Assembly (NCBI RefSeq): GCF_005239225.2 | Contig: NC_133288.1 | Span: 7,211,035-7,275,034 of the forward strand | Origin: Populus alba | Lineage: Eukaryota > Streptophyta > Magnoliopsida > Malpighiales > Salicaceae | Length of the DNA stretch: 64,000 nt | Direction: 5' to 3' | In this document: positions 1 to 11,122 of the stretch, piece after piece | Layout: each line of letters starts with the position of its first letter | Numbering within the stretch: the stretch's first letter is position 1 | Translations under genes and position numbers: made by a program | The notes under the pieces: generated by a model | What the model saw: the letters and a program-made list of their open reading frames with translations, nothing else | Databases searched by the model: none | What the model was told of the DNA's origin: nothing

Positions 1-1
1 T

Positions 2-2123
2 GATTCAGCTGCTGATGAAAATGAAGCAGCTACGAAACCGGATCCTTCAGCCCAGTTTAGATTACCTCCTCCTAAGGTTCTTGAACCCCCAGAAGCTGAG
101 CAGTATACTGTTCGGCTTCCAGAAGGGATTACTGGAGAGGAACTTGATATTATTAAGCTCACGGCTCAGTTTGTAGCTCGAAATGGGCAAGCATTCTTGA
201 CTGGATTGACGAATAGGGAGATGAACAATCCTCAGTTCCACTTTTTGAAGCCAACCCACAGCATGTTTACCTTTTTCACTGGACTTGCTGATGCATATTC
301 TAAAGTTTTGATGCCTCCAAAGGGTTTGACCGAGAAGTTGACAAAGAGTGTTTCTGACATGACCACTGTGCTTGAAAGGGGCTTGCATCGCCTTGAATGG
401 GAACGCTCACAGGAGCAGGCAAGACAGAAAGCTGAGGATGAGATTGAACAGGAGCGGATGCAAATGGCAATGATTGATTGGCATGATTTTGTTGTGGTTG
501 AGACTATAGACTTTGCAGATGATGAAGACGAGGACTTGCCCCCTCCAATGACACTTGAGGAAGTTATAAGGAGGAGCAAGATATCTGCTATGGATGAAGA
601 TGAAATCATTGAGCCTGGAAAGGAGGTGGAAATGGAAATGGACGAAGAAGAGATGCAGCTTGTTGAGGAAGGCATGAGGGTTGCAAGTATTGAAGAGAAT
701 GATGGTGAGAAGGGCACAAGAACAAATGAGGAACAAGAACCACCTATGAGGATTGTGAAGAACTGGAAGAGACCCGAGGAGAGGATCCCTGCTGAAAGAG
801 ACCCAACTAAGTTTGTTGTTTCTCCTATCACTGGTGAGCTAATTCCAATCAGTGAGATGTCCGAGCACATGAGAATTTCCCTCATTGATCCCAAGTACAA
901 GGAGCAAAAGGAAAGGATGTTTGCCAAGATTCGGGAAACTACTCTTGCACAGGATGATGAGATCTCTCGTAACATAGTGGGACTGGCACGCTTGAGGCCT
1001 GATATCTTTGGCACCACAGAGGAAGAAGTTTCTAATGCAGTGAAGGCTGAAATTGAGAAGAAGAAAGATGAGCAGCCAAAGCAGGTCATATGGGATGGTC
1101 ACACTGGTAGTATTGGGCGCACTGCAAACCAAGCTATGTCTCAGAACGAGGATCAAAATGAAGCTGTTAACAATGATGTAAGGAACCTTCCTGGTCCAGC
1201 AGCTCCTCCTCCCCGACCTGGTGTGCTGACTGTCCGTCCCCTCCCTCCACCACCAGGACTGCAGTTGAATCTTCCTCGTGCACCTCCAAATACAGTTCAA
1301 TATTCTGGTCCCACTGCTGGGGCATATCTTGTACATCCACAAAGGCCAGTCAGTATTCCAATTATGCAGCCAAATTACCCCCCTCCAATGCAAATGGCAC
1401 CCGGACAGCAACACATCATGGTAAATCGACCCCCCCCCATGCCTCCATCAATGTCTGGGAATCCAAATGTACCTGTGCCGCCTCCACCTGGATCGGAATA
1501 TAATTCCATGGCAGTTCCTCGATCTTTTGCCCCTCATCCTGTCGCCCAACCTGGATTGCATATGATGCCACCACCACCTCCGTTGCCTCAAGGAATGCCT
1601 CCACCACCCCCACCTGAGGATGCTCCTCCTCCACTTCCAGATGAGCCAGAGCCGAAGAGGCAGAGGCTTGACGACCATGCGCTTGTTCCTGAAGATCAGT
1701 TTCTGGCTCAACATCCGGTATGGCCTTTTCTTTTATCAGAATTATGCTTCTTACTCTACAGCTGTTGGATTTATCATTTATGATCTGTATCTCAATGTGG
1801 TCTTTCTTCCTTTATCTGACTGCATGTTAGCTGATATTGTGCCTTTTATGCAGGGACTTGGGCGCGTCACTGTTTCTGTTCCCAATATTGATGAAGGAAA
1901 TCTCAAAGGCCAAGTTCTGGAGATTACAATGCAGTCCTTGTCTGAAACTGTTGGCAGCCTAAAGGAGAAAATTGCTGGAGAGATCCAACTTCCTGCAAAC
2001 AAACAGAAATTGAGTGGAAAAGCTGGTTTTCTCAAGGATAATATGTCACTGGCATATTACAATGTTGGACCAGGAGAATTGCTGGCTCTCTCTTTGAGAG
2101 AGCGTGGTGGTAGAAAGAGATGA
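2..2123 (+). CDS. SF3A1: Splicing factor 3A subunit 1 (SF3A1), 3' part
   Basis: Core U2 snRNP protein that helps U2 bind the branch site in the nuclear spliceosome. The 5' end lies outside the window: the frame is open from base 2. The visible exon runs to 1717, a short GT-AG intron occupies 1718-1853, and the last exon 1854-2123 is in phase 0 and ends in TGA. About 661 residues are visible; from memory the Arabidopsis protein is nearly 800. In order: the second SURP/SWAP module near the start (ARNGQAFL, then NPQFHFL), an acidic, charged helical middle (PRP21 region), a long proline-rich stretch rich in PPPP runs, and a C-terminal ubiquitin-like domain of about 90 residues ending in the conserved basic RGGRKR tail. 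This domain order is specific to SF3A1. The next gene on the same strand starts 1.7 kb downstream. Confidence 0.95.
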
Positions 2124-3867
2124 AGAGGCTTCTCGATGTGGCCCCATTTACGGTTTTTGATAGAACTTTCTCATATCAGAGATTTTCACATATTGCTGTG
2201 GGACTTTGTTATTTTGCTTCCTTTGATGCTATGCTGGAAATTATAATGGCTATGTGTTTTCAGCATGATTATATTTTTCGTTGCTGCTATGTAGAATTGT
2301 CATATTTTAACTGATAGCAAGTGGTATCTAATACAGATTGGCGTCATGGCAAGTGTTTCTTTAAGGGAAAATGTGAAGTAGGCCATTTTCTTTTGCTTAG
2401 GCAGGACAAGCCATCTGCTTACATCACCAACTACAGCTTCCTTCTGCATGTGGAGTTATTTCTCTGGAAAATAAGTGCTTCATGGTCTTATTTCACTCTT
2501 GATCAGTCCTTCTCATTGTCAAGAACTCATATTTTATAAACTCAATTTTTTCTGCTAATTTTTAGTTATTTTTGCTCCAAGTTAATTTCTTGGAAAATGT
2601 AGTGGTGAAGGGTGATTTACTAGAACTAGGCTTTGTTTTGTAGGTGAGTGATTATGCCTGGGCAGTAGGGATCAGTGGGTGCATGCAGATTATACTAAGC
2701 ACCCAACTTGCTTTCTCTTGTCAAGGGCTTATCCTTCAATAATTTGTTTCTATTTTGCTGTCATGCTTTCCTCTAACTAGCCAAGTAGCTGGCGGTGAGT
2801 TGGTGTTTTCTGATACTTTTCTTCTACGGAGACAGAAAAGCAATTAATTTGTATGGATGGGATGATCTCTGCAACCTAGTACATTTCTGTTACTTAAAAT
2901 CTCCGAGGTGATTCATCCATCTCACAAGTAGTGCTTTCAACTCATGTGCTGAATCTCGAATGGCAGTGCCTGAACCTGCTGTTTTTTGTTTTCTCATCTG
3001 CAGCATTTATTGAGGTTCATTACAATTACAAGGAGGCTGTCAATTGGCTTCATTATTTATATTTTCCTTCTGGGATGTAGCATGCTGATCATTGTTCTTA
3101 GGTGGGATATGCAGGAAACAGCATGTAAATCCATACCATTATCAGACCTTTTGTTCGGTTATCCTCTCTGGTATTTTCCCTTGTGTGTTACTCCTCTGTG
3201 AGCTGAAAAACTGGAATTAGAATCCGTTGGAACCGGCGGCCGCCAGTAATTGCTTGTCTGTTGGCCATTTTAGTTCTTAATTTTTCTAGCTACAAGCTGG
3301 TTACCATTGCAGCATTACAGGTTTATTTGCTATTTCCATGTTTCGTGTAAACCATTATCAGAATTGCCGTTTATCCTTGACCTGCTTTTCTTGGTCTCCA
3401 GGCCGTTGCCCTTGACCCGGGCACCGGTATCGGTTCCATCCACCCCCAACGTTCCGTAGACAATTGTAGTGTTACTGCTTTCATGTTTCATCACAGCAAA
3501 GATTGAATCAGAAAATGAAGACGAAAAAATCAAACTTAATGACCAGAATTGGCCTCGGTGAATCCATTATCATTATCAAAACCGCCCATTAGACCAATGG
3601 AGCTAATTCTAGACTGGATTAGCATCAGGCGTTGATGAAAAAGAATAACAACAGATCTAGCAAAAATTCACACTAGAATTTTTTACGAGGAATATCCACT
3701 CAGCCAAGAAGAAAAAGCACCGTGGACCCATCACAAACATCCTTCTTTGCTGTCTAATTGCCAACCAATTACGCAGATAAGGTTGTTGTGGTTATATCAT
3801 ATACTCTATACTCCCAACACAAATGTGCTAGTGTATTAAGAGGTGGAGACAGGGAGGGAGAGTGAGG
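2124..3867. other. SF3A1 3' untranslated / intergenic region
   Basis: The 3' flank of SF3A1 leading to the YceD gene. It contains only short, unsupported open frames. A pyrimidine-rich stretch ending in ctgcag near 3001 could be an acceptor in a long 3' UTR, but no coding sequence follows it. A GCGGCCGC octamer lies at 3236-3243 in otherwise AT-rich DNA. The promoter of the next gene must lie in its right half; I see no clear TATA box. Confidence 0.4.
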
Positions 3868-5599
3868 ATGTCAGAAGCTCGCCATTTGGTATCTGCTCAA
3901 AGCTTCAAAGAATTTACAACCATCTATCCATCGAATACAAGAAGATCACAAAGGTTGACGTTTCAGAGATCCAAAATCATAGCAGCTTCAAAAAGAAATG
4001 ACTTCCCGCCGGTACCGTGAAAGACTACCCCCTTGCATCACTTTAATTATAGTCAATCTTCTTCTGAAAATAACTTGTTTCATGCTTACTATCGCCTTAT
4101 CCCTTGTCTTTCTTATCTTTATCTGGGGATTAATCAATTGACATGCATGCTTGTAGTAATTGGACTCTAGTTTATTTATTTATTTATATTTTCCTCTTCG
4201 ATTCTTGGATAAAAATCACAAAACTTGTACTTGAACCCCATATACCACGGGACTTGCAAACTGTATGAATCCGTTTTGTTATTGTCACTGGTTCAGCAAT
4301 GAAAATGACTTAATGATTTTGTTGTTGAGCCAAATGGCAGATAAGCAAGAAAAATTCCAGGGCTCCCCGCCGTTTGGTTACAATATCAACCGCAGATGGG
4401 AGATGGCAAGGGAAATGGACTTCTGACTACCTACTGTCTCTTCAAGACCTCAAGTTAGAAGACTTGATCGAAGATGAACAAAAAGATGCTGTGGTTTCTG
4501 TTAATCTCTCCGTTCAAAAGGTCATTCCATCAAATCCATTCCCTTTCATTTTCTCTTAACCATGCATGCTGACCTGAAGTTGAAATGCAAGTCATAACAA
4601 GTTTAGGATCATTTGGCAGCAAGAAAGTATATCAAAATGACAGAAACACCTCAATTGGTTGTATGATGCAATTTAAGTCTCCATCAGCAAAAACAAAAAA
4701 AGAAAAGAAAAAAGAGACAAGGACAATGTAGATTGCATCTAATAGTTTTCCTTCTATTTTTAACCAGCATGCCGGTTTTGGTTTCTCAGTGGATGGAAGG
4801 ATCATCACATCTTTCACAAGAAAATGCAGCAACTGCTTTTCCCCATACTGTAGAAAGGTCTGTCATTTTAAAGAACTATGTTGTAGTAATTCGTTAATAT
4901 TGAATTGGTCTTCAAGAATTACTTACTATTCAAGTTGTAAAATATTTAGCTGTTTCTTACTCATTATTGAATCGGTTATAGAATGTAATGCGAGTGGACC
5001 TTTTTTTTCTTATTTTCTTGCCAGATTGATACAACCTTCAATGTTTGGGTTCTTCCATCAAGAGCCAATCGTGAAGTTCATCTGCCTGACATTGGTGGCG
5101 ACGACCCATCATTAAGTCTCTTAAGACTCTCTCCTCCCCACGCCCCTCGTCCCTTCTCTCTCAGACATGTAATTAACACAATTGATCGTGCAGGTTATAT
5201 ACGTGAAGCCTGGATATGAAGCTGATCTTGACTCGTTGATACAAGACACACTAAGGCTTACCACCTCAGTCAAAGTATGAACAATACACTTGCTTCAAAA
5301 CAAAGGGATTTATGAGATGAAAAATGATTAAAAAACAACTAATCCTGATTAAAAGTCCTCTCCTACTCACCAAGTTTATATCCTGCAGGATACTTGCTCA
5401 GAATCGTGCGAGAAATCCAAACCCAAATTGATACGTGAGTGTTCTTGATGAACTTTTGCCAATACAGTAACAGGCTGACTGTAGGTTGAGTTGCTGAAGC
5501 AATTTTCTGTTTTGATTCTCAGATATAGGTGGACAGAAATCAGCTTCTATTGATAAGAGGTGGTCTATACTCTTGGAGCTGAAGAAGGAAAATTTGTGA
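3868..5599 (+). CDS. YCED1: Chloroplast YceD/DUF177 protein (large rRNA subunit accumulation protein homolog 1)
   Basis: Homolog of bacterial YceD; the plant protein is plastid-targeted and needed for normal 23S rRNA accumulation (family knowledge). I assembled seven exons: 3868-4011, 4341-4520, 4768-4857, 5025-5111, 5194-5274, 5389-5434 and 5523-5599, giving about 234 residues. The basic, Ser/Thr-rich first exon looks like a transit peptide. Family hallmarks are GFGFSVDGR followed by FTRKCSNC and PYCRK (a CxxC-x4-C cysteine cluster), then FNVWVLPSSR, GGDDPS and VIYVKPGYEADLDSLIQDT, and the terminal KRWSILLELKK block. All junctions keep phase. All introns are GT-AG except the one after exon 4, whose donor reads TTAAGT where GTAAGT is expected (see findings). 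The start is the first in-frame ATG upstream of the transit-like region. Confidence 0.85.
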
Positions 5600-8089
5600 G
5601 AAATATACACCTTTATGTTGTGAACGAGCATTGAATGTGTTGTGCCATGTACTTATAGCTCGGAATGTAATGGGAGGATGGATCTATTCATTGTCTTTGT
5701 TCATTGCTGGTATTGAGTTGCTTGTCTCCTGATAGAAAATTGTAGATTAACTATGAACCATTGCTGCTGAAACACAGATTACTTCTACGGAGATTTACTT
5801 GGTATATCATGAAAGTTCACCAACTGAGACCTGTCACTAGTGTCTCGTTTTGTGAGATGAAATCAAAGGGAAGTATTATCATCTGTTGTTTTCTGATTTA
5901 TAATGGAGTCATGGAGTCGGGGAAAGGGCTCGAAACAAGATCATCTGTTCCCTCTGTGGTTAGTTCTTGTGACCTTGAATGAGTTGAGTTTTTTTATTCT
6001 TGAACAAATGCTAAAACAACGGACCTCTATGTGGTTGTGTTGCGTTTCAGTAACAAGGTTCCTTTTTCTTTTGCCCCTGGAATTTACTCGGCTATTGATA
6101 TATGAAGAGCAAGGCTCAGACAGTATCGAGGCTCATTCTGTTCTTCCAATAACAGATAAAATAAAGAATTTCAGAGCTTCTCAGTTGCACTGGAATCTTT
6201 ATATAAAGATAGAACGACTGAAAACTCTATTCGTGATTCAGAAACCTCACATCATGCGAGACATAATTCTTCCAGGCTAGGATACAACCGACGTTACAGG
6301 CACATATATGGCACCAATCGACGAGCAACCTCTTTTCTGCCTCTTCCTTCCAGAAGTCGAACAAAACTACGATAAGATCTCTCCTTCCCCATCCACCCAA
6401 GAAAAAAAAGAACAAAGAACTCGGGATGTCTGATCCCTTCACCTGAAAATATCCACCATTCGAGGTCATCCCGAGACCAAACTACAAATCCCGACCCCAA
6501 AAGATATAATTCAAACATCTCCTATAAGAAAGTTCCCAGGTAGTGATACCAGCAAGAAGACATGAACTTGACTGCGTATATTATAGATGACGGGAGGGAG
6601 AGATGGAGAAACTAATGCCGCAACATACCTTCTCACCAAGTTTGAAGGGTGGCAGACCTTTGCAAGGGCATGTGCTGCAGAGAAAAGCATCTGCTTGTCA
6701 TTGAAACAAATTCAGAGAAGAGGAGAAACCCAGTAAATCACTCCGATGAACTTTAAAGCGCGATGACACAGGAGTGAAAACCCAAAAGCACACAAAGCCA
6801 AAATGCATTTTTCGGTTAGAAATAAACACAGGGATAAACCGCCGCTGTTGGTTTCAAAATTTGAAAGAAGATATGATAACATAGAAAGTTTTCGCTAAAC
6901 CTTAAACGATTTTAAATTGTTTAAGAAAGTTCTTTAACTCTTGAAAAATATTTAAAATTATCATTTCCGCTTAGTGTTTCGAAAATCCAACTCTTCATCA
7001 TTCCCACCATTTCTTATCTGCACTCCACATGTTAAGTGTCCATCTTTCTTAAAAACAAAAACAAAAACAAAGAGTATGCCTGTGTTTGAATTTTTTTTTT
7101 TTAATTTTTTTTAATTAATATTTTTTTAGTGTTTTTAAATTATTTTACATGTATAGATTTTAAAAATAATTTTTTTAAAAATTAAAAAAATATTATTTTA
7201 ATATATTTCTAAATAAAAATATTTTAAAAAATAAAAATTATATTTCTAAACAAGTTCGACACATCATTTGCTTTTAATTTTTAGTTTTTTAAAAAAAAAA
7301 GATGGAAAACATGATTTTTTTGTTTTATTTTTATTTTTTTATTTTTGGATTTTTTTTACAAATTTTTTATTTAACGCATGATTGCATAAAAAATCCAAAA
7401 ACTTCCTATGTATTTTGCATTTTTTTTTAATATATTCGCTGCATAATAATGAAAACATTATTTTAAAAATTGTGCTTTTATGATTCTTATAATTTTTTGC
7501 TGCAACAAATAAATATTTAAATAAATAAATTGCCAAAAAAAACTCGCATTAATAGAATAAAGAAGTTTCAAATGGAGAGATGCCTTTCTATCCTTAATTT
7601 TATCTAGTCTTTTGAATATCTATCCTAATCACTCTCAGTTTTTATTAAAGGCAGTAAAATGCTAAAAAAACAGTATTTTTTTGCTGAGAAAAATAGATTA
7701 GTAAGGAGAACATAAGGATTATACCAGAGAATTATCATATTTTGTAGAATTTAAATTATTAATTTTCTTATAAAAATTTATTGAAATATAATTAGATAAA
7801 AAAAGATTTGAATAAGAGGGAATTTAATGAGAAAAAAAAGGGAATTAAATGTGATGGTGTCCAACTGAAACCAGCATTTAACGTTTTATTTCCGTTACCT
7901 TAAGAATCCAACACCAGCAAGAAGGAGTTCATGAGGCCAATTCTGTCACTTTACACACTCTTAAACCCTTATAAATGGCTCTCTACCCTTAGCAGACAAA
8001 CGCACGCGAAGAAAGATACCTTCTAGGCTTTTGTTATTTTTCATCTGCCTTGTTGTTGTGTGTTTTCTGATTCTCTTCCTCGATCAACA
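5600..8089. other. Intergenic: YceD 3' flank, AT-rich repeat, SKP1-like promoter
   Basis: No supportable gene. 5600-6300 is the 3' flank of the YceD gene. 6900-7880 is extremely AT-rich with many A and T homopolymers; 7100-7260 resembles the degenerate tail of the dispersed MITE family seen elsewhere in the window. The last 120 bases look like a promoter: TTATAAATGG lies near 7969, about 120 bases before the SKP1-like ATG. Confidence 0.4.
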
Positions 8090-8644
8090 ATGTCTTCCTC
8101 GACCGATAGTCCCACCCTGACGACCGAGACCACCCAGCTTTCACCCCAACCAGACACTGAAACAGCCCAACCCACCAAGAAAATCACCCTCAAGAGCTCT
8201 GATAACCAGATCTTTGAATTAGAAGAAGCTGTGGCCATGGAATTTGCGACTGTGAAATCTTTCTTTGAAGACTCACCGTCATCGACCGACACAGTGCCAC
8301 TCCCTAATGTGACGGCCAAGCCATTGTCCCAAGTTATTGAGTTCTGCAAGGAGCAAATAAAGTTTAAAGCAAACCCAGATGAAGCACAGAAGAAAAAGTA
8401 CCATTCGGAGTTTCTTAAAGAAAAGAGTGACAGGGATCTGGTAGATATGATTCCGGTGGCTAACTATTTGGAGATTAAAGATTTGCTTGATGTGCTTAAC
8501 CAGGCTGTTGCTGATAGGATTGAGAACAAGAGTGTTGAATATGTGAGAGGCTTCTTTGGGATTGACAACGATTTTACTGCTGAAGAAGAGGCTGCGCTTC
8601 GTCAAGAACATGCTTGGGCTTATGAAGGTGTTGATGAGGACTAA
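8090..8644 (+). CDS. SKP1-like protein (SCF ubiquitin ligase adaptor)
   Basis: Adaptor that bridges cullin 1 and F-box proteins in SCF E3 ligases. It is a single exon of 184 residues counted from the ATG in a good context (acaATGtct). An in-frame upstream position only adds leader sequence, so I did not use it. After a Ser/Thr/Pro-rich extension of about 28 residues comes the BTB/POZ-like N-domain (KKITLKSSDNQIFELEEAVA), then the linker and the C-terminal Skp1 dimer/F-box binding region (LLDVLNQAVADRI, then FFGIDNDFTAEEEAALRQEH with the WAYE ending). Several positions depart from the usual plant SKP1 consensus: VRGFFGI replaces the common IRKTFNI, and the N-terminal extension is unusual. This suggests a divergent member of the expanded ASK family rather than the core SKP1. 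Confidence 0.88.
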   Translation: MSSSTDSPTLTTETTQLSPQPDTETAQPTKKITLKSSDNQIFELEEAVAMEFATVKSFFEDSPSSTDTVPLPNVTAKPLSQVIEFCKEQIKFKANPDEAQKKKYHSEFLKEKSDRDLVDMIPVANYLEIKDLLDVLNQAVADRIENKSVEYVRGFFGIDNDFTAEEEAALRQEHAWAYEGVDED

Positions 8645-10315
8645 TCAATCGGAGTTTGCTTCTTTATCAAAAAAGATAAAATATTTAGACTTGTTTGAAC
8701 AATTTCATTTTCATTAGGGTTTTTGGTTTTATTTGTATATGCAGGGTTTTAGAGAAAAATAAGCATGGAACGGATATGTGTGATATTGGTGCTTTTAATG
8801 GAATGGATTAGGATTTTGTTTTTGATTAACGGTGTTTTTCGTATATGGGTTTTCATTTTGATACTTTTGGCTATGACCTTGTTGAGCCCTTTTTTCTTTT
8901 TTCTTTGTCAATGGGACTAGATGAATGATGGAATAATGGTTTCCAACCTCTTAGTTTCTATGGTTGATCAGAACTCCAATCGGGCTTGATGTTAATTTTA
9001 TTTTTTAGGTTTTTGCCTGTGTAGATTGTTTAGGGGAAAAATTGTTGGAATTTCATAAAAAGGAATATATATAAAATAGCAGTAGTTTTTAAATGTGATA
9101 TTGATAATCGGGTTATAGATTGCTGAGTAGCTTGTTAATGAATCGGATTATAGTTCGTTGCCCTTTTCTTCTGGTTCTTATGTTTGCTTTGTGTGCAAGT
9201 TCTTGAATTGATGAAGAAGGGTCTTCTCTTGGCACACCAATCGATTGAATTAAGGTTTTGTTTTATAGCTGTTTTCACCTCATCAATCCTTTTTCTGTCC
9301 CCTCGTTTTGATACAGTGTTTATACTGAATGCAAATAGGATTTGGATGCACAAAGTTTTGTAACTGTTCAGTGTTAATTGTCAACCCAATGGGATTAGAG
9401 TTTGTAACTGCTAAATTTACATTTGTTTTTTCTGGTAAACTTGCTTAGTGGCCACGCACAAGTCTTCTCAAGGAAAACTAATCCTCGAGAAGTTTTGCTG
9501 AAAATGATGACCTTTTCCTCCTGTCAAGTTGATGTTGTAGAGATATGAAAAGGAGCAGGGCCAGAGATTATTGTTGATTGAAGGAAAATGACGTACTAGG
9601 TTTTTTTCCTTCTGATTCTGTATTATCTGGGCCTGGTCAAATTTATGGAACAGGCTGGTTATGCAAGGTGTCATGTGCTTGAGCAGTTAAGTTCTGTTGT
9701 CTGGGTTTTGCTATCACAGCAGTCAGCACCATCCTCGGCAGAAAAGGGACTAAAACTCACTTGATTGCGTAGAAGTAGTGTCAGTTTTGTGGCAATCTGA
9801 CTGCAACTGGTTGAAGTAAACTCACTCTTGCCTTCTACGCAGCCGAGAATCACATTGAAGCTTCCAATTGAAGGAAGAATGGAACGCCTGGTTTTGGTGC
9901 GTGTATAAACAAAATTACGTTCTTTCTATATCGCTGAAAATCTAAACTCCCGATAGCTGCCAACCAAAACGAAGCAAAGGTTTATGATAATGGATTACCA
10001 TGAAGTTTGCGATTTATAACTAACGATCTTTTAGGCAAACAACAAATAAAAGGTCACTTTACTTCTAATACTCATTTATCAACATCCTTCTCTTTAAGCA
10101 TAAACCACCAAAGATGCTAAGATCCATACAATCATCAGGATTTTTCGAGTGTGCAAGCAAGCATATAAACGATCACATATTGATTATCATAAACAACTCA
10201 GTTTGGTATCACAAAGACGACCAGTGCTGAGCTTAATCCCTTCACTACAGATTAAAGACACTACTTGACAATCAGACGGCAGTTACACTCCTGCCACATT
10301 TCCTGGATGTTCTGA
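8645..10315. other. Intergenic between SKP1-like and NF-YC genes
   Basis: Convergent 3' flanks of the SKP1-like gene (+) and the NF-YC gene (-). It contains T-rich 3' UTR-like sequence near 8650-9100 and short non-conserved open frames on both strands. I see no RNA gene or mobile element. Confidence 0.35.
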
Positions 10316-11054
10316 TCAGGTGTCCCTTTGCCGTTGTTGAGGTTGTTGTGGTTGAGGTTGTGGCCATGGCATGAATGCCATTGGAGGTCGTGGCTGCTGG
10401 GCTCCATAGGTAGCTGCTTGATCAACTGGATTTCCCATGATCATCCCTGGAGGTCCCACATGATGTTGAGGAACATAATAGTATGGAAGATCAGCTGGAG
10501 GGCCAACAATAGGAATAGTTGTTTTAGTGACCCCAAGACCCTCCTCTTTCAACTCATCTCTTGGAATAATATCAACCAAGAAATCAAAAACATCAGTCCT
10601 GGAAATTGCAGCTGCGATATCATTCTTTTGTAGTGTCCTCCTTTTGTTCTCTTCTGTGTGGATCCAAGAGCGCAGAGTGAGCTCCAAGATGAACATTTCA
10701 CATGCTTTGGCAAAAATAACTGGCGCCTCTGCTGAAATCATTCGTACATCTTCATCAGCTTTCATTATCTTCTTAATCCGAGCAAGAGGAAGGCTATGGT
10801 TCTTGAAGTCAGTTGTTTGTTCAATTTCTTGCATTTGGTTAGTCCAGAACATCTGAAGCTGCTGTTGGTGGTGGAAATGTTGGGCTTGCTGGTAGGTAAG
10901 CTGGTGGGGTGAATTAGAGAAGGTGGCTGGAGGCTGAGTTTGGGAGGGAATGGCTATTGAAGGAGTCCCAGAAGCCACCATTGGAGCAGTTTGGTAGGGA
11001 GTAGAAGCATAGGCCACCTGACCTGCACTAGCTGCTACTCCCATTACTGCTTCT

Positions 11055-11086
<32 letters not shown>

Positions 11087-11122
11087 GGACTGTTGCTGTT
11101 GAGTTTGTTCTGATTGGTCCAT
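10316..11122 (-). CDS. NF-YC: Nuclear transcription factor Y subunit C (NF-YC)
   Basis: Histone-fold subunit that pairs with NF-YB and then NF-YA to bind CCAAT boxes; plant NF-YC also works with CONSTANS in flowering and with DELLA/ABA regulators. Single coding exon of 268 residues. An N-terminal glutamine tract (about residues 8-23, from a CTG/TTG run on the + strand near 11050-11105) precedes the histone fold at about 108-188. That fold contains [52 protein letters not shown] and [11 protein letters not shown] Pro/Gln/Gly-rich C-terminus follows ([11 protein letters not shown]). The length and the tail resemble the NF-YC3/YC9 type. The polyglutamine repeat is likely to vary in length between alleles. 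Confidence 0.96.

Noticed and set aside
232..1089. Long minus-strand open frame inside SF3A1
   Set aside because: Serine-rich shadow of the acidic SF3A1 coding strand; no domain and no own start context.
5761..6280. Overlapping open frames downstream of the YceD gene
   Set aside because: No domain or splice continuity with the YceD gene; most likely 3' UTR or intergenic DNA.
6294..6518. Minus-strand frames rich in Trp/Phe
   Set aside because: No conservation recognised and no splice partners; treated as chance.
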